Below, in pieces: positions 1 through 10,771 of a stretch of DNA of 64,000 nucleotides (the first letter of the stretch is position 1; every line of letters begins with the position of its first letter). The stretch is from Siderastrea radians (taxonomy: Eukaryota; Cnidaria; Anthozoa; Scleractinia; Rhizangiidae). A model generated the notes under the pieces. That model did not search any database. It was not told the DNA's origin and worked only from the letters and a program-made list of their open reading frames with translations. The stretch covers positions 6,010,001 to 6,074,000 of the forward strand of contig OZ024895.1 in NCBI GenBank assembly GCA_964017195.1, read 5' to 3'. The position numbers and the translations under genes were made by a program.

Positions 1-906
1 TTTTTGTACGGCTATTAGACTGTAAGCTGTAAAGAGCCGCGTAAATCGGCCAACACTTAAACAATAATTATTAAAATTCAGCATTAACAAAAGAGTACGT
101 TTCTCACAAGAAAACCTCTCGTCGAAAAAAACTGAAAACTGCAAAACAACTGGCAAACGGCTTTCATCAGCAACTGTAATCGAACGGAAGCGATCATGTT
201 CTTGTCTAGTTTAATATTGGCCATTGCTTCAGTCAGCGCTTTCCACAAGAACAAATGAAAGCTACACGTACATGTATTAAACTAACAGTGTACCTTGATT
301 CCTCAGCGAGATTTTTCCTCTTGTAGTGGACATCTTTGAAAAATAATTTTAGCTCGGTTCACAAGTCCGCTCTTGCTGTAGCTCGCGCTAAAAACAACTC
401 TGTTAGGTGCGACGAAAGTTTGCTCTCAGCATCCACAAAGCTCTCCATAAAGCGACTGAAGCAAACAACTTGCAGTATTTGATGGAGACATAATTTCCAG
501 TGTCTTTTTTTTTAAGTTCGAGTGTTCCTTCGTTCACCTTGCGGATTACGGACTAACACGCTGCCACAATTTCCAGTTTGAGAAGCACGTTTCTGAGATT
601 TTATCGCGGCCTTTTCATTATTCTTCTTTTTCCCGAATTGTCTCTGCCCATAACGAAGACGTATTTTCAAATAAAACTATCTTGTGTTGAAGAGGATAAC
701 GAAAAACTGACACATATATTAGAAGCAGAGCAGTTTTCATTCAAGAGCCACGCAAGTTTTCGCCGATCGACAGCAACGATCATCAAACTGATTCGAAAGC
801 CAGTTAAAATCGCTGGCTTCTTTTCTTGACATCGCGCCGGAAATTGACTTGAATGAACTACCGGAAGTGTTGTTTCGTACGAAAAATGATGCCATATAAT
901 AAACTA
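1..906. repeat. Dispersed repeat copy A
   Basis: Non-coding sequence related to 30115-30905. Both copies share a stretch starting TACCTTGATTCCTCAGCG (about 291 and 30268), then 'CTTGTAGTGGA', then a 'TTTATCGCG' block. Both end against a palindrome containing CGGTCCGTAC. The copies are clearly diverged by eye, so the family is old. No coding capacity is recognisable. Short open frames at 578-829 and 853-1044 show no family similarity and are not called genes. Confidence 0.55.
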
Positions 907-1048
907 CTTACTAACTTCACTTGCTCGGGACCGTACTGGGGAATATTGGCCCTCGGTCGTTTTTGTACGGACCTCGCTGCGCTCGGTCCGTACTGCCACG
1001 ACCTCGGGCCAATATTCCCCAGTACGGCCCTCGCGTTCAGTTAGTAAG
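907..1048. repeat. Palindromic hairpin element
   Basis: Imperfect inverted repeat. The left arm starts CTTACTAAC and includes GGGGAATATTGGCCC; the right arm includes GGGCCAATATTCCCC and ends TTAGTAAG. The centre carries a second nested palindrome (GTACGGACC/GGTCCGTAC). It resembles the hairpin at 30906-31061 and looks like a MITE-type foldback. No target duplication could be fixed. Confidence 0.7.
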
Positions 1049-1053
1049 AAGTT

Positions 1054-1634
1054 AATCTGTCACAAATCTGAGCGCGTTTTCTAATAATTTTTTAAAGTCA
1101 AAAGTAAATGACACATTTCTAATGGCATAAATCAAATTTCCATTTCAAAACGTAATTTCCTTCACCGTAATACTCGAAATCATGTACCTTAGACCCTTTA
1201 AAAACTTTACTTACTGGGTTGTGTTTCAGAACAGGGCAAACTCTCCGCCGTGAAGAAAACAAAGCGGTGAAGTCCTTTGAAGGCAGCTTTCGTAACTTGA
1301 ACTTTTCGCCTTCTACCAGTATTCTTTTGAACTTTTTCTTTCCATTTACAGATATTAGATGCTTTTTTTGTCAAGTATGAAACTTCAGTACTCTCGAGCA
1401 ATCGTTAAATGCTAAAGAAGCTTAAGCTTTTAAAGAAACCTCTTTTTCAAAAGCGACGATGGTCATGCGATTTCCCGCCAAGAAAAACGCCGGTTGCCCA
1501 AAAGCACCGCGCGATTTCCCGCCAAGAAAAGATGGCATTGTCTACCCCCCATCAGGTTGTCTTGGGACTCCCCTCTCCCTCCCACAGAGTCTGTGCGGAA
1601 GGACGGACGTACGGACGAACGGTCACGTGACTAA
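1054..1634. repeat. ~580-bp dispersed repeat, copy 1
   Basis: Direct repeat of 3045-3621, starting AATCTGTCACAAATCTGAGC and ending at GGTCACGTGACTA. By eye the copies are well over 90% identical, differing by scattered substitutions and small indels. The frames 1207-1401 (minus) and 1409-1647 (plus) are mirrored in copy 2 with differing reading, which argues against coding. Probably a non-autonomous transposon or segmental duplication. Confidence 0.8.
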
Positions 1635-2220
1635 TATATGGATTTAGCCAAGCCTAAAAGCGGAGCCGCGAAGGAATAAACTGGTGTTCGTTTCTCCAAA
1701 ATAGTCCTGAAACTTTTCGGTCTGAAATACATTTCGGGGCTTTTTTTGGCTCATTCGCTTTCGAAAAGTGTTTTTCAAAAAGCCTGAAAGTGTTCCGAAT
1801 TGTCCTTCAATATTTTTGGGATCTGTTCTGTAAAACCAAGCTCGAAAGGTCGTTCTAGAGGCTGAGCACAGCTTGATTATTTTACTCACGAGCCGTCTAG
1901 CTTGGTGTTTGCAATGTTTCCATATCCTGTCATTAACTGTGAAGGCTTGTCAAATCTCCTTGGTTTATTGGCTGTTCGCTTGAATGAACTTGAAACGGCG
2001 CTCATTTACAAAACAAAATAAAAATTATTCGACTGTTTAAATGGGTTATCTTCATCGCGTTCGGATGTTAACAAATAACATGAACCTCCACTAAATAAAA
2101 ATATTAGTCTGGTCAAAAATTTATACTGACATTTCACCGGCATTTTACTGGGATTACCCGAAATAAAGGATCTGGGGAGCTTCGAAGCACTTGTAATAAA
2201 TAAACTTATCGAAGAAATGT
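1635..2220. other. No feature recognised
   Basis: AT-rich spacer between the 580-bp repeat and the ~215-bp tandem array. I see no coding exon, RNA gene or clear repeat boundary. Confidence 0.5.
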
Positions 2221-2757
2221 CGCGTAGGTTTTAGCAGCCGCGAAAAAATTCAAGCACTTTGAGGAACACACATTACTTACGGGATAAAATAGCTTTAAAC
2301 TCAAAACTGCTTCGCTTATAGTTACTTAAGTAACCCTTATATTTCGTTCTCTAACTTGAGACCATCGAGATTGAAAACAAACGAACAAACACCGTCCAAA
2401 CATTCTTAACTCTGTTGCATAAGTTTTGCGGCTGCAAATTGTCTGAAATTCGAGCGCTTTAAAAAATGCACCGAACTGTTTTTGGAAGCTTTTTCGGGCA
2501 TAATAGGTTTAAACCGACAACTGCTTCGCTTATAGTTTTTCAAATAACTGTTATATTTCGTTCTCTAACTAGAGACAATCAAGTTTCAAAACAAAGAAAC
2601 GCCAAACACGCTTTAATTAAATTGTTATTATGCCGGCATAAGTTTTGCGGATGCGAAGTAAGCCTATATAAAGTTAGGCGCTTTGAGGAACGCACAAAAC
2701 TGTTTTCGGAAGCTTTTCGGATAAAATAGCTTTAAACCGACAACTGCTTCGCTTAAA
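2221..2757. repeat. Tandem repeat, unit ~211-224 bp, ~2.5 copies
   Basis: The motif CTGCTTCGCTTATAGTT recurs at about 2309 and 2520, with a truncated version at 2744. It is accompanied each time by 'ATTTCGTTCTCTAACT', 'CATAAGTTTTGCGG' and 'GGAAGCTTTT' blocks. Units are diverged, with spacings of about 211 and 224 bp. Confidence 0.7.
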
Positions 2758-3044
2758 AGATTATTACTATTGAAAACTTCTAGGACAAGAAAATCGACAG
2801 TTGCACAAACAGATGGACCGGACGGTGAAAATTGAAAGCAACGCTTGTGCAGTTGTCTTGCGGCTGTGCTTAGACCTACTGTGATGAATAAACAAACACA
2901 AAATAATGGACAAAGAAATCATTTTTGAAAAACATTTATTCGAAAACCCCTAAGTTTATACTTAAATGCAATTCGCGTTACACTTCCAAAATCGTAGGTC
3001 GGTCCACGCGAGTGAAATCGGCTCAGCATGGTAAAATATTCAAG

Positions 3045-3621
3045 AATCTGTCACAAATCTGAGCGCGTTTTCTAATAATTTTTTAAAGTCCAAAGTAAAT
3101 AACACACTTCTAATGGCATAAATCAAATTTACATTTCAAAACGTAATTTCTTTCATCGTAATACTCGAAATCATGTACCTTAGACCTTTTAAAAACTTCA
3201 CTTACTCGGTTGTGTTTCAGAACAGGGCAAACTCTTCGCCGTGAAGAAAACAAAGCGATGAAGTCCTTTGAATGCAGCTTTCGTAACTTGGACTTTTCGC
3301 CTTCTACCAGTATTCTTTTGAACTTTTTCTTTCCATATAGATATATTAGATGTTTTTTTGTCAAGTATAAAACTTCAGTACTCTCGAGCAATCGTTAAAT
3401 GCTAAAGAAGCTTAAGCTTTTAAAGAAACCTCTTTTTCAAAAGCGACGATGGTCATGCGATTTCCCGCCAAGAAAAATGCCGGTTGCCCTAAAGCACCGT
3501 GCGATTTGCCGCCAAGAAAAGATGGCATTCTCTGCCCCCGTCGGGTTGTCTTGGGACTCCCCTCCCCCTCCCACAGAGTGTGCGGACGTACGGATGTACG
3601 GACGGACGGTCACGTGACTAT
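3045..3621. repeat. ~580-bp dispersed repeat, copy 2
   Basis: Second copy of the 1054-1634 repeat in the same orientation. Its 3' end runs into a 93-bp tandem pair at 3620-3805 that copy 1 lacks. Confidence 0.8.
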
Positions 3622-3805
3622 TACGTCACAACCAAAAATTCTCGGATTGATAGGTTACCATATTTCCTTAGCAATGGAGCTCCGCTGGCGGGCTTTGCCC
3701 GCAGGCTCCGCTATTACGTCACATCCAAAATTTCTCGGATTGATAGGTTACCAAATTTCCTTAGCAATGGAGCTCCGCTGGCGGGCTTTGCCCGCAGGCT
3801 CCGCT
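3620..3805. repeat. 93-bp tandem duplication with internal hairpin
   Basis: Two head-to-tail units, 3620-3712 and 3713-3805, each starting ATTACGTCACA and ending GCAGGCTCCGCT, differing at a few positions. Each unit contains a GC-rich hairpin (GAGCTCCGC ... GCGGGCTTTGCCCGC ... GGCTC) in otherwise AT-rich DNA. Confidence 0.85.
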
Positions 3806-4316
3806 ATAAGTAAAATATTGCACCGGAGCATCAGTTCCCGAAATAAAGTATTCCAGTAATTTATTCTGTTTATATGTTGGTATTGGATTCCCGGCAAACT
3901 CGACACGCCTTGTTTGTGGATCTACTTTGAATTCCTTACCAAATAGGAGACAGAAAACAGTAAACGATGATGGGCAAGACTTTTATTTTACCGATGACAA
4001 CTTTTAAATGATAGCTTGCGCCCTCCTTTATACAGAAGGAACAATACAACGAAGGGAAGAAAGATGAAATAAATTGATAGATAACGTTTTACTGACTCCT
4101 CAGTTTTGTTTGTTTGTTTGTTTGTTTTTTTTCTGTTGACAATTTCTTGTCAACAATTTGTACTATTTCGGGCTTACTGAAAACAAAAAGAAACCGCGTT
4201 GAAGACCACCCTAAGGTTCTGCCCTCGAGAGCAGCTATTAAAAGTTCAAACTGGGAAATTGTCTTAATTTAATTTTTGCTGTCAACTTCTCCAATAATCT
4301 TTGTCCTTCCAATTCA
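3806..4316. other. No gene; short TTTG array
   Basis: Non-coding spacer. It contains a (GTTT)n microsatellite at about 4107-4130 followed by a T run. Nothing else is recognised. Confidence 0.5.
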
Positions 4317-4800
4317 CCTTTTCGGCGTTCGATTTCACATGTAATGTCACGCGACTTTTGACGTAAGCAAACCTCGAAAGTTCGGACATCCGGTTCTCAG
4401 GCAACCACTACACGTCTACAAACTACGAGTCGCTATTTCAAGTTCCCGTTACTATATAACTTTTCCATCACTTGAAGTCTTTGAAACTCGAATAGTTCCA
4501 GGTTCAAAATATCAAAGCAGAAGAATAAGAGCGTCTTCAACGCCATGAATGTGGCAGAACTTTGGCAGAATATTTGCAGGAACGTCGAGTTTCACTAAGC
4601 AGATAATTTCGAAACTTCGCCAGTGGAAATCACCTCTGCAGTCGAGGGAATGGTTTTGCCAGAGGATCCAAACTTCGAAAAAGATCAAACCAATGATGCA
4701 GAGAATTTAATAATTCATGATTGGCTAATTTCCAATCCATTTTCTCCGAAGACCGGGAACAACTTCAACTCTTCACCGCCGTTTGGGTTGTGCGACATTT

Positions 4801-5126
4801 TTAACTATTTAATTTAACCAATCCACTGCATACATTGCAGCCGCAATGTGCTTACATCCCCCTCGACCACCTTCACACTCCATCTTGCCTGAAGTACACT
4901 ACCTCGGTTTGCACCTCTATCCTCAAGAACAAACCAGAGATCGTAGTACTCCTTTCCTTCATCCGTTTTGATTTTCATGAAAGGCCGCACTTTGGCTATA
5001 TATACATGGACACCCTCTTGATTCAACTGAGCAGTTAGTAAAGATTCCACATAACCATCATTGAATAAGCGATAATCGTCAAATGAATTGTAAGCAGCGA
5101 GTCCCTGCTTGTCGTAATCAGTGGAG
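4801..5126 (-). pseudogene. SWIM zinc-finger gene exon (fragment)
   Basis: The minus strand encodes an acidic/aromatic stretch beginning AYHSTDYDKQG just after an AG acceptor-like site near 5126. It continues through EYYDLWFVLEDRGANRG. A frameshift near 4900 follows, and then comes GGCKHIAAAMYAVDWLN and a TAA. The CKHIAAAMY block is the second half (CxH) of a SWIM zinc finger; the preceding CxC half is degraded, with one cysteine visible. In my knowledge of the families, such SWIM proteins in cnidarians often pair with a YqaJ-type nuclease, which is not seen here. Lying at the centre of the foldback, it is either captured host sequence or a remnant of the element's own protein. Confidence 0.6.
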
Positions 5127-5220
5127 TGGTAAGCCTAAATCAAATAGTTACATGTATGTCATACAACCCAAACGGTGGCGACGAGTAGTTCACAGTCTTC
5201 AGAGAAAATGGATTGGGAAT

Positions 5221-5367
5221 TACACTCTTTTTTTTTATAAGAACGCGTAAAATTTGGCTGAGCCTGAGGATGTTCTTATTTTAGCCCATACATTTTCTTA
5301 AATTTTGGGGCAAATCTCAGCCTCGACGTTCTTATAAAAATGGTTCTTATAAAATAAAAAGAGTGTA
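5221..5367. mobile_element. 147-bp MITE, TA-type ends
   Basis: Inverted termini TACACTCTTTTT and AAAAAGAGTGTA are followed by TATAAGAAC/GTTCTTATA in both arms. It lies in the right arm of the foldback and is missing from the matching position of the left arm near 4725, so the left arm serves as an empty site. TA-flanked ends suggest a Tc1/mariner-type MITE. Confidence 0.75.
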
Positions 5368-5442
5368 GCATATCATGAATTATTAAGATATGCATCATTG
5401 GTTTGATCTTTTTCGAAGTTTGGATCCACTGGCAAAACCATT

Positions 5443-6116
5443 TTGTTCTCTAACCACTCTGCAGTGAAACGAGAACAAATCATTTTCACACTAAATATCA
5501 TACAACGCAGACAAGAATCAGGAATAGGCATCTCGTTTATTGATAGCTAGACTACAAGTACACGGGCAATGTTCCAAAATACATATAATCGTACAACAGA
5601 TAACGAGGACAATTGCCAACTATACAAAGCTATTCAATAGATAGAATGAATTACATTTCACACGAATAGAAAATTCACAACAAACGTAAGACTGTTTCAG
5701 CGGAGCTTACCCAAAGCAACTTAAACTTAACTAAATAAACTGGATATACTCGCTTACAGACAACATAAGCCTTCATGTCTAAGTATAATGTACCTGATTA
5801 CAAACAATAACAAAATTAAAGAAAATTTACAGAAACGTAGCGAGAGATGCCGTCGAGTGATCTTGAAAACTGCGAAAATACCTTAATACCTAATAACAAA
5901 TAGTCACGCACGCTTCCAACCAATTGCTTTACTCCATAGTAAATACTGACACATCCGTAGAAGCACGCAAACAAGCGTGCATTCCTAAACGTGAGAAAAT
6001 ACATTTGTTCTCTAATCACTCTGCAGTGAAACGAGAACAAATCATTTTCACACTAAATATCATACAACGCAGACAAGAATCAGGAATAGGCATCTCGTTT
6101 ATTGATAGCTAGACTA
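5443..6116 (-). repeat. Split direct repeats B1-A2-B2
   Basis: B2 is 5443-5554, A2 is 5824-6004 and B1 is 6005-6116. B copies begin TTGTTCTCTAA and end at GATAGCTAGACTA; they differ by single bases. The 269 bp between A2 and B2 are unique to this end of the element. Short open frames here (5816-6112) are repeat sequence, not genes. Confidence 0.85.
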
Positions 6117-6149
6117 TCAAACCCAATAATCGAAATAAAGAAAGAGAAT

Positions 6150-7150
6150 AAAGAAACGAAAAACTAAAGTTCCAAACTTTTGGAGACTGAAAGCAACGCT
6201 TCTTCCTTAACATAACCATCCTTAGCTTGTCTGATCGCCAACGACCATGGCGCTTAAATAACCTGTCGTTAACACCTGCGTTTGCAGCGGCAGTAGCGCC
6301 TCCTGATCTAAGACTATGGAGGCCAAACAATTTAGCAGGAAAACCTAATTGAGAAAATGCATCCAAAACAATCTCCCGAGCGCGGGTATATGAGATACCC
6401 GTGCTCCTTAAAGTATAAGATGCTTCAGATCTTACAAAATGTAATGTACGAAAAAACTTTAAGTTTGATGATAAATCAATACCAGCAGCCTGAACATAAC
6501 TATTCAACAAACCAAATGGGCAAGTTTTATGACCAGTCTTAGCTAATATAACAACATTTCCATTTCTATCAGATAAATATCAGTCTTGCTGTTAGCTATA
6601 AACAGCTCAACACGTCACAAAACTTAACATCGCAACAGCGTAAATAAGCCAATTCATTAAAGCGTAGAAACCCTGCGTAAGTCAGACAAACTAGCGTAAA
6701 CGATGCATACTTCTGACATATACTAAATATAATATCGGGAGTGACAAGCTCTCTTTTAACTATCGGTCTAACTAACTTAGCGGATTCTAGGATACCTTTA
6801 ACAAGATTAGACTCGCAAGGATTAGATAATCCGAAAAGATTATGCGCCCAGCGAATACCGTACACAGCGGCTTCTAAAGCCGAGTAAGATGAATTACTTT
6901 CAAGTAAGGACTCTAAATAAGTAGCAACAGACAAATAATTAGATGGAAGAACGCTAATTTCCTTATAACTAGCAGCCCAAACTCTAAACTTTTCAAAAGC
7001 TCTTGAATAGCGCTCCGTAGTGGAATCCGCTTTAGCTCCTAAACGGCGTAAAGGTAAACAACTTGCCAATCGACTAAGCTCGGGATCCTTAATTCGACCC
7101 ACGAATGTTGATAAAGCCCTTGCACCTTGTAATGAACAAACAAAAAACAA
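6150..7150 (-). pseudogene. Ngaro-like tyrosine recombinase, frameshifted
   Basis: The upstream part (7150-6596) carries an N-terminal core-binding-like region and the first catalytic arginine in YAGFLRFNEL. A frameshift near 6575-6520 separates it from the second part (6510-6180). That part has the HxxR motif in GLHSLRSGG and the following HGRW. The catalytic tyrosine context (DGYV) is visible near 6215 but in a different frame from HGRW, so a second small deletion disconnects it. This enzyme would integrate the circular cDNA. The recombinase is inactive as written. Confidence 0.8.
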
Positions 7151-7179
7151 AAAATAAGGACACACCAACCTGTGCGAGA

Positions 7180-7410
7180 ACTGTGGCGTTCCTATGTCAA
7201 AAAGCAAAAGGTCCCAGTGGACCAAACAAAGTCCAAGTGGACTGATATATTTCGAAAATGTAAACAAACCAGCAAACGAAAACACACAATGTAACGTATC
7301 GTAGTCCAAGTAGACTAACAATAAGACGCCAATACTAAGCCCACATCCCAGTGGAAAACAATGAATTGGACCATAAACACTGCCCTAGTCCCAGTGGACT
7401 AATGAAGTTT
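7180..7410 (-). repeat. Repeated CCAGTGGAC motif in RH-YR spacer
   Basis: Five copies of a C(A/C)AGTGGAC-like motif lie within about 200 bp: near 7210, 7229, 7307 (CCAAGTAGAC), 7348 and 7391. They fall between the RNase H and recombinase reading frames. They encode the repeated residues LVHWD in one minus frame. Function unknown; this may be spacer or intron sequence of the element. Confidence 0.45.
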
Positions 7411-7415
7411 TGGTG

Positions 7416-9400
7416 TCATCGAGTTTCAAAAAACAACACTGGAGTACTGAAGGAAGACGAGCCAAAACAAGTTTCTTTGTTCGCCCCTTGGACAAAAACA
7501 TCGCTCCCAGTTTGAACGAACAAAATATCCACAACAAAACTCTTAAACGCGCCGTCTTCCTGAATAAGATATGGCCAGAACAGGGACGAAGGCCAGAATG
7601 GGACAACCAAAACACCACGAGACTGACAATAAAGAAAATGCATAAGGACGTGAGGAATCAAATATATCGGCGGAACAAGCCAACAGTTTTCCAGACCCCA
7701 GTCGAACGCTAGGGAATCAACACCCAAACTCCCAGGTTGAAAAAGCAATGAATAAAACCTTGGAACTTTAGCATTTACAGAATTGGCAAAACAGTCGACT
7801 GTGAAGGGGCCCCAGATGGAATCAACAGCCCGAAAATAAGAATCTTTAACACTCCAGTCATCAAAATCGACAATTTTACTCAAATAGTCAGCAACTTCCT
7901 TCTCTGAACGAGGGATCCACTCAATATCAATGATTACATTGTGTTCCTTAGAAAGCGAAAAAATTTCCATTGCCAACTTGTGCAGGTGAACCTTACTGCT
8001 ACCAGACTTAACAATGGCAGCTACACCCTTATTATCTGTATACCACTTCACATGACTTCCATTGAGTAAATTAGCAAAACTCTGCAAAGCGTGTTTTACA
8101 CACACAAGCTCTCTCCACGTTGATCTTTGTTTCATCTCAATCGCATCCCAATTTTTGTGTGAAACTGGTTTACTGTTCATGGAAATAAAGGCGGCGCAAC
8201 CAACCGCACTAGCATCGGAATAAACAACCCGAGAAGGCAAAACCTGTTTCCTCCATATAGGTCTGGAATTTACGTTCTGCAGCTGCTCGCTCCAAAATTT
8301 GAGTTCCACAAGCACATCAGAGTCTAAAACAACCTGCGCATCCCAACCTCTTCTGCATTCAATTAACCGATGCATAGCTTTAGTCATGAGCTTACAAAGC
8401 TTACAAACATCACCCATGATAAAAAAATTAGAAATAATTCTCCCCGTAACACGAGCAAGTTTCCTTGCAGAAACTCTCTTGCAAGACATAATTTCAACCA
8501 CTTCGTAAAGGATCCCTGAAATCTTTCCCAAAGGTATGAACATACAATTGTTCTTGAAATCCCAAAAAATACCCAGCCAGCAAATGACCTGAATAGGGAC
8601 CCACTGACACTTATCTTTGTTGGGAACAAACCCGGATTTGAAAAGATCCGACTTAACGAGCAGTGAGTGCTCTTCACATTTAGAAAAACTTTGAGCCGCA
8701 GAAATGCCATCATCCAAATACGCAACAACGCTGATGGCCTTAGAACGCCAATATTTAACTAACGGTCTCATAACTTTGCCGAAAAAATATATGGACCCAC
8801 AGACAGCCCAAACGGTAAAACCGTAAATTTGAAATATTTAGTAACGCCCTCAAAAACCCACGCGAAACCCCAAAATTGTTGATCGGATTAAAAAATCTCA
8901 ATATGATGATAACCCGATTTGATATCAAACGAGCAAGCCCAAGCGCAGGGCTTGGCTATCAAACACTCGAGGAACGATTTCGCATCTTCAAACTTAATCT
9001 TAGACTTCTTGCGAAAAAAATTAACGTGCCTAAGATCTAATATAAGCCTTTTCTTCCCGTTGGGTTGAATGGAAACTGACAGGAGAAGGACACTCCACGA
9101 CCGAACCAACTTTAAGAAGTTCGGTAATTGCACTGAGAACAAAATCAGAATTCTGTAAGGCAGACTTATTATTATGAAGAATAACTGACGTAGGAGTATA
9201 GTAAAACGGTATCTTATAACCTTCCTTAATAACGCTGAGGATAAACTGGGAAGCACCAATGCTTTCCCAAAAATCAACATTAACTCTAAGTCTACCCTTA
9301 ACAATGACTGATTCAGAGCCTTCTAAATAGTCCTCATAACCGTAACTACGTTCCAATAAGTCTCTTTCTTCAATCCCAACATTCTGATCATGAGAGCACA
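7416..9400 (-). pseudogene. Ngaro-like RT-RNase H, frameshifted
   Basis: Reverse transcriptase and RNase H of a DIRS-order element in three frame segments. Segment one ends near 9030 and carries the RT entry region (GYKIPFYYTP). Segment two, ending at 8888, carries KKRLILDLRHVN and FDIKSGYHHIEIF. Segment three, 8771-7416, carries the catalytic YLDD (codons near 8720-8709). It then carries an RNase H domain with VVYSDASAVG, a TWREL glutamate and YTDNKGV. A break just upstream of 8771 puts a stop (TGA) in the incoming frame. The region after RNase H (WLVPPIYLI ... VVPFWPS) matches the conserved C-terminal extension of DIRS polyproteins. Confidence 0.85.
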
Positions 9401-9419
9401 AATCTACAACAACACTGAA

Positions 9420-10271
9420 ATACTCATCTGTTCCAAGTCTGTTAAATGTTTCACTACTTGCAGGCGGTAACGTTGGATGTGCTTGGCAAGACTCTGTTGC
9501 TGTACAGGCGACTGTAGTTTTGGCAAAACGGCGAGTTTGCCCAATGCCCGAACTGACCACAGGAGAAACACTTGTCGGAAGGCTGAGGCTCTCTACTCCG
9601 AAAAGACTGCTGTGGCCGAAATGGCTGCTGAGGAAGCTGTTGTGGGCGAAATGGCTGAGCAGTAGCGCGATGTAAAGAACTCCCAGCGACCAAAGATGAG
9701 TTTTGAGAAAATTTACGGTTCTGAGCAGAACTGCGATTCTGCTTGCGTGCACGAAGCTTGGTAATATAAGCGCCCTTCTTTCAGCAGATCGAAGTTTCTT
9801 TTCATCAACCGAATGGTCAGCTAACTCGTCTGATTCGTACTCTTCAACCGCCGTCCAGCCCGCTGGACTCTTGTCTGCAAACCGTATGACTTTGTTGCGT
9901 TTATTCAGCAAAGTTTTAGCGTTCTCCAGTTCCGTGTTAACTCCGGACAAATTTCCCTCAAGAAGATAAGTGGAAGCCGAGTTAATAGAGTCTAACAAAC
10001 TCGAATTAAACTCGAATTGTAACTTGTTTCCTTTAAATTGAAAGCTACTGGAAGCCTTCGCTTCAGTCTTCAATTTCTTAATTTGCGTGTTAGTCGCAAG
10101 TTCCTCTTGTTCAAGTCCCCGCTTGAAATCAGAAAACTTCCTGTCCAGTTTCGAATCGAGGAGACGGGAAATTAAACTCAGCGTTTCTTCGCCGGAAAGG
10201 CCACTCTCTCGAATAGGTTGTTCAGGATTAACGTTTGGTACCGCGGAAAGTTCACTGCCCGTTTCATCCAT
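9420..10271 (-). pseudogene. Ngaro-like gag, frameshifted
   Basis: Starts at an ATG at 10271, immediately inside repeat A1 (MDETGSELSAV). The first ~160 residues are charged and likely helical, with a run reading GLSGEETLSLISRLLDSKLD, as in DIRS-order gag proteins. The frame then breaks: the C-terminal part lies in another frame at 9693-9454. There a proline/glutamine-rich tract with repeated QPFRPQQ is followed by a zinc knuckle CFSCGQFGHW...FC, which binds nucleic acid in this family. Past about 9450 the original frame again carries meaningful sequence, so two compensating breaks are present. Confidence 0.75.
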
Positions 10272-10448
10272 AATTTACAGAAACGTAGCGAGAGATGCCG
10301 TGATCTTGAAAACTGCGAAAATACCTTATATACCTAATAACAAATAGTCACGCACGCTTCCAACCAATTGCTTTACTCCGTAGTAAATACTGACACATCC
10401 GTAGAAGCACGCAAACAAGCGTGCATTCCTAAACGTGAGAAAATACAT
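10272..10448 (-). repeat. Split direct repeat A1
   Basis: Matches A2 at 5824-6004 from AATTTACAGAAACG to GTGAGAAAATACAT, with a 4-bp indel (TCGAG/TG region) and few substitutions. It lies directly upstream of the gag start codon at 10271. Confidence 0.85.
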
Positions 10449-10771
10449 CTTTCGACTACCACTAGCGAAGTTTTCAAAATATCCGCTTACTGAAACTCGA
10501 CGTTCCTGCAAATACTTTTTTCAGTTCTGCCACATTCATGACGATAAAGTCGCTCTTATTTGGCAGCTTTGACATTTTGAACCTGGAACTATTCAAGTTT
10601 CAAGACTTTAAGTAATGGAAAAATTATATAGTATTAAACGGGAACTTGAAATAGCGACTCGTAGTTTGTAGTTTGACTCGTAGGTTGTTTGAGAACCGGA
10701 TGTCCGAACTTTCGAGGTTTATTTACGTCCAAAGTCGCGTGACACTACACGTTGAATCTAACGCCGAAAGG

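Larger units (their letters stand above)
5443..10448 (-). mobile_element. Ngaro-like tyrosine-recombinase retrotransposon
   Basis: A 5.0-kb element read on the minus strand as A1, gag, RT/RNase H, tyrosine recombinase, B1, A2, B2. A1 (10272-10448) matches A2 (5824-6004). B1 (6005-6116) matches B2 (5443-5554), both 112 bp. B1 and A2 abut exactly, as expected if their junction copies the circle junction between B2 and A1. This split direct repeat plan is typical of Ngaro elements of the DIRS order, which integrate through a recombinase rather than an integrase and make no target duplication. At least four frame breaks make it non-functional. Confidence 0.9.
4317..10771. mobile_element. Foldback transposon interrupted by two insertions
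   Basis: The left arm 4317-4800 is matched in inverted orientation by a split right arm, 5150-5442 plus 10449-10771. The outer end reads CCTTTTCGGCGTT on the left; the right end reads the same in reverse complement (CCTTTCGGCGTT). The inner part, including GATCCAAACTTCGAAAAAGA, is mirrored near 5410-5435. Removing the inserted MITE (5221-5367) and the Ngaro-like element (5443-10448) restores a roughly 1.3-kb palindromic element. The centre (4801-5126) encodes a SWIM-type exon. I could not identify a target-site duplication or assign a superfamily. Confidence 0.8.
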
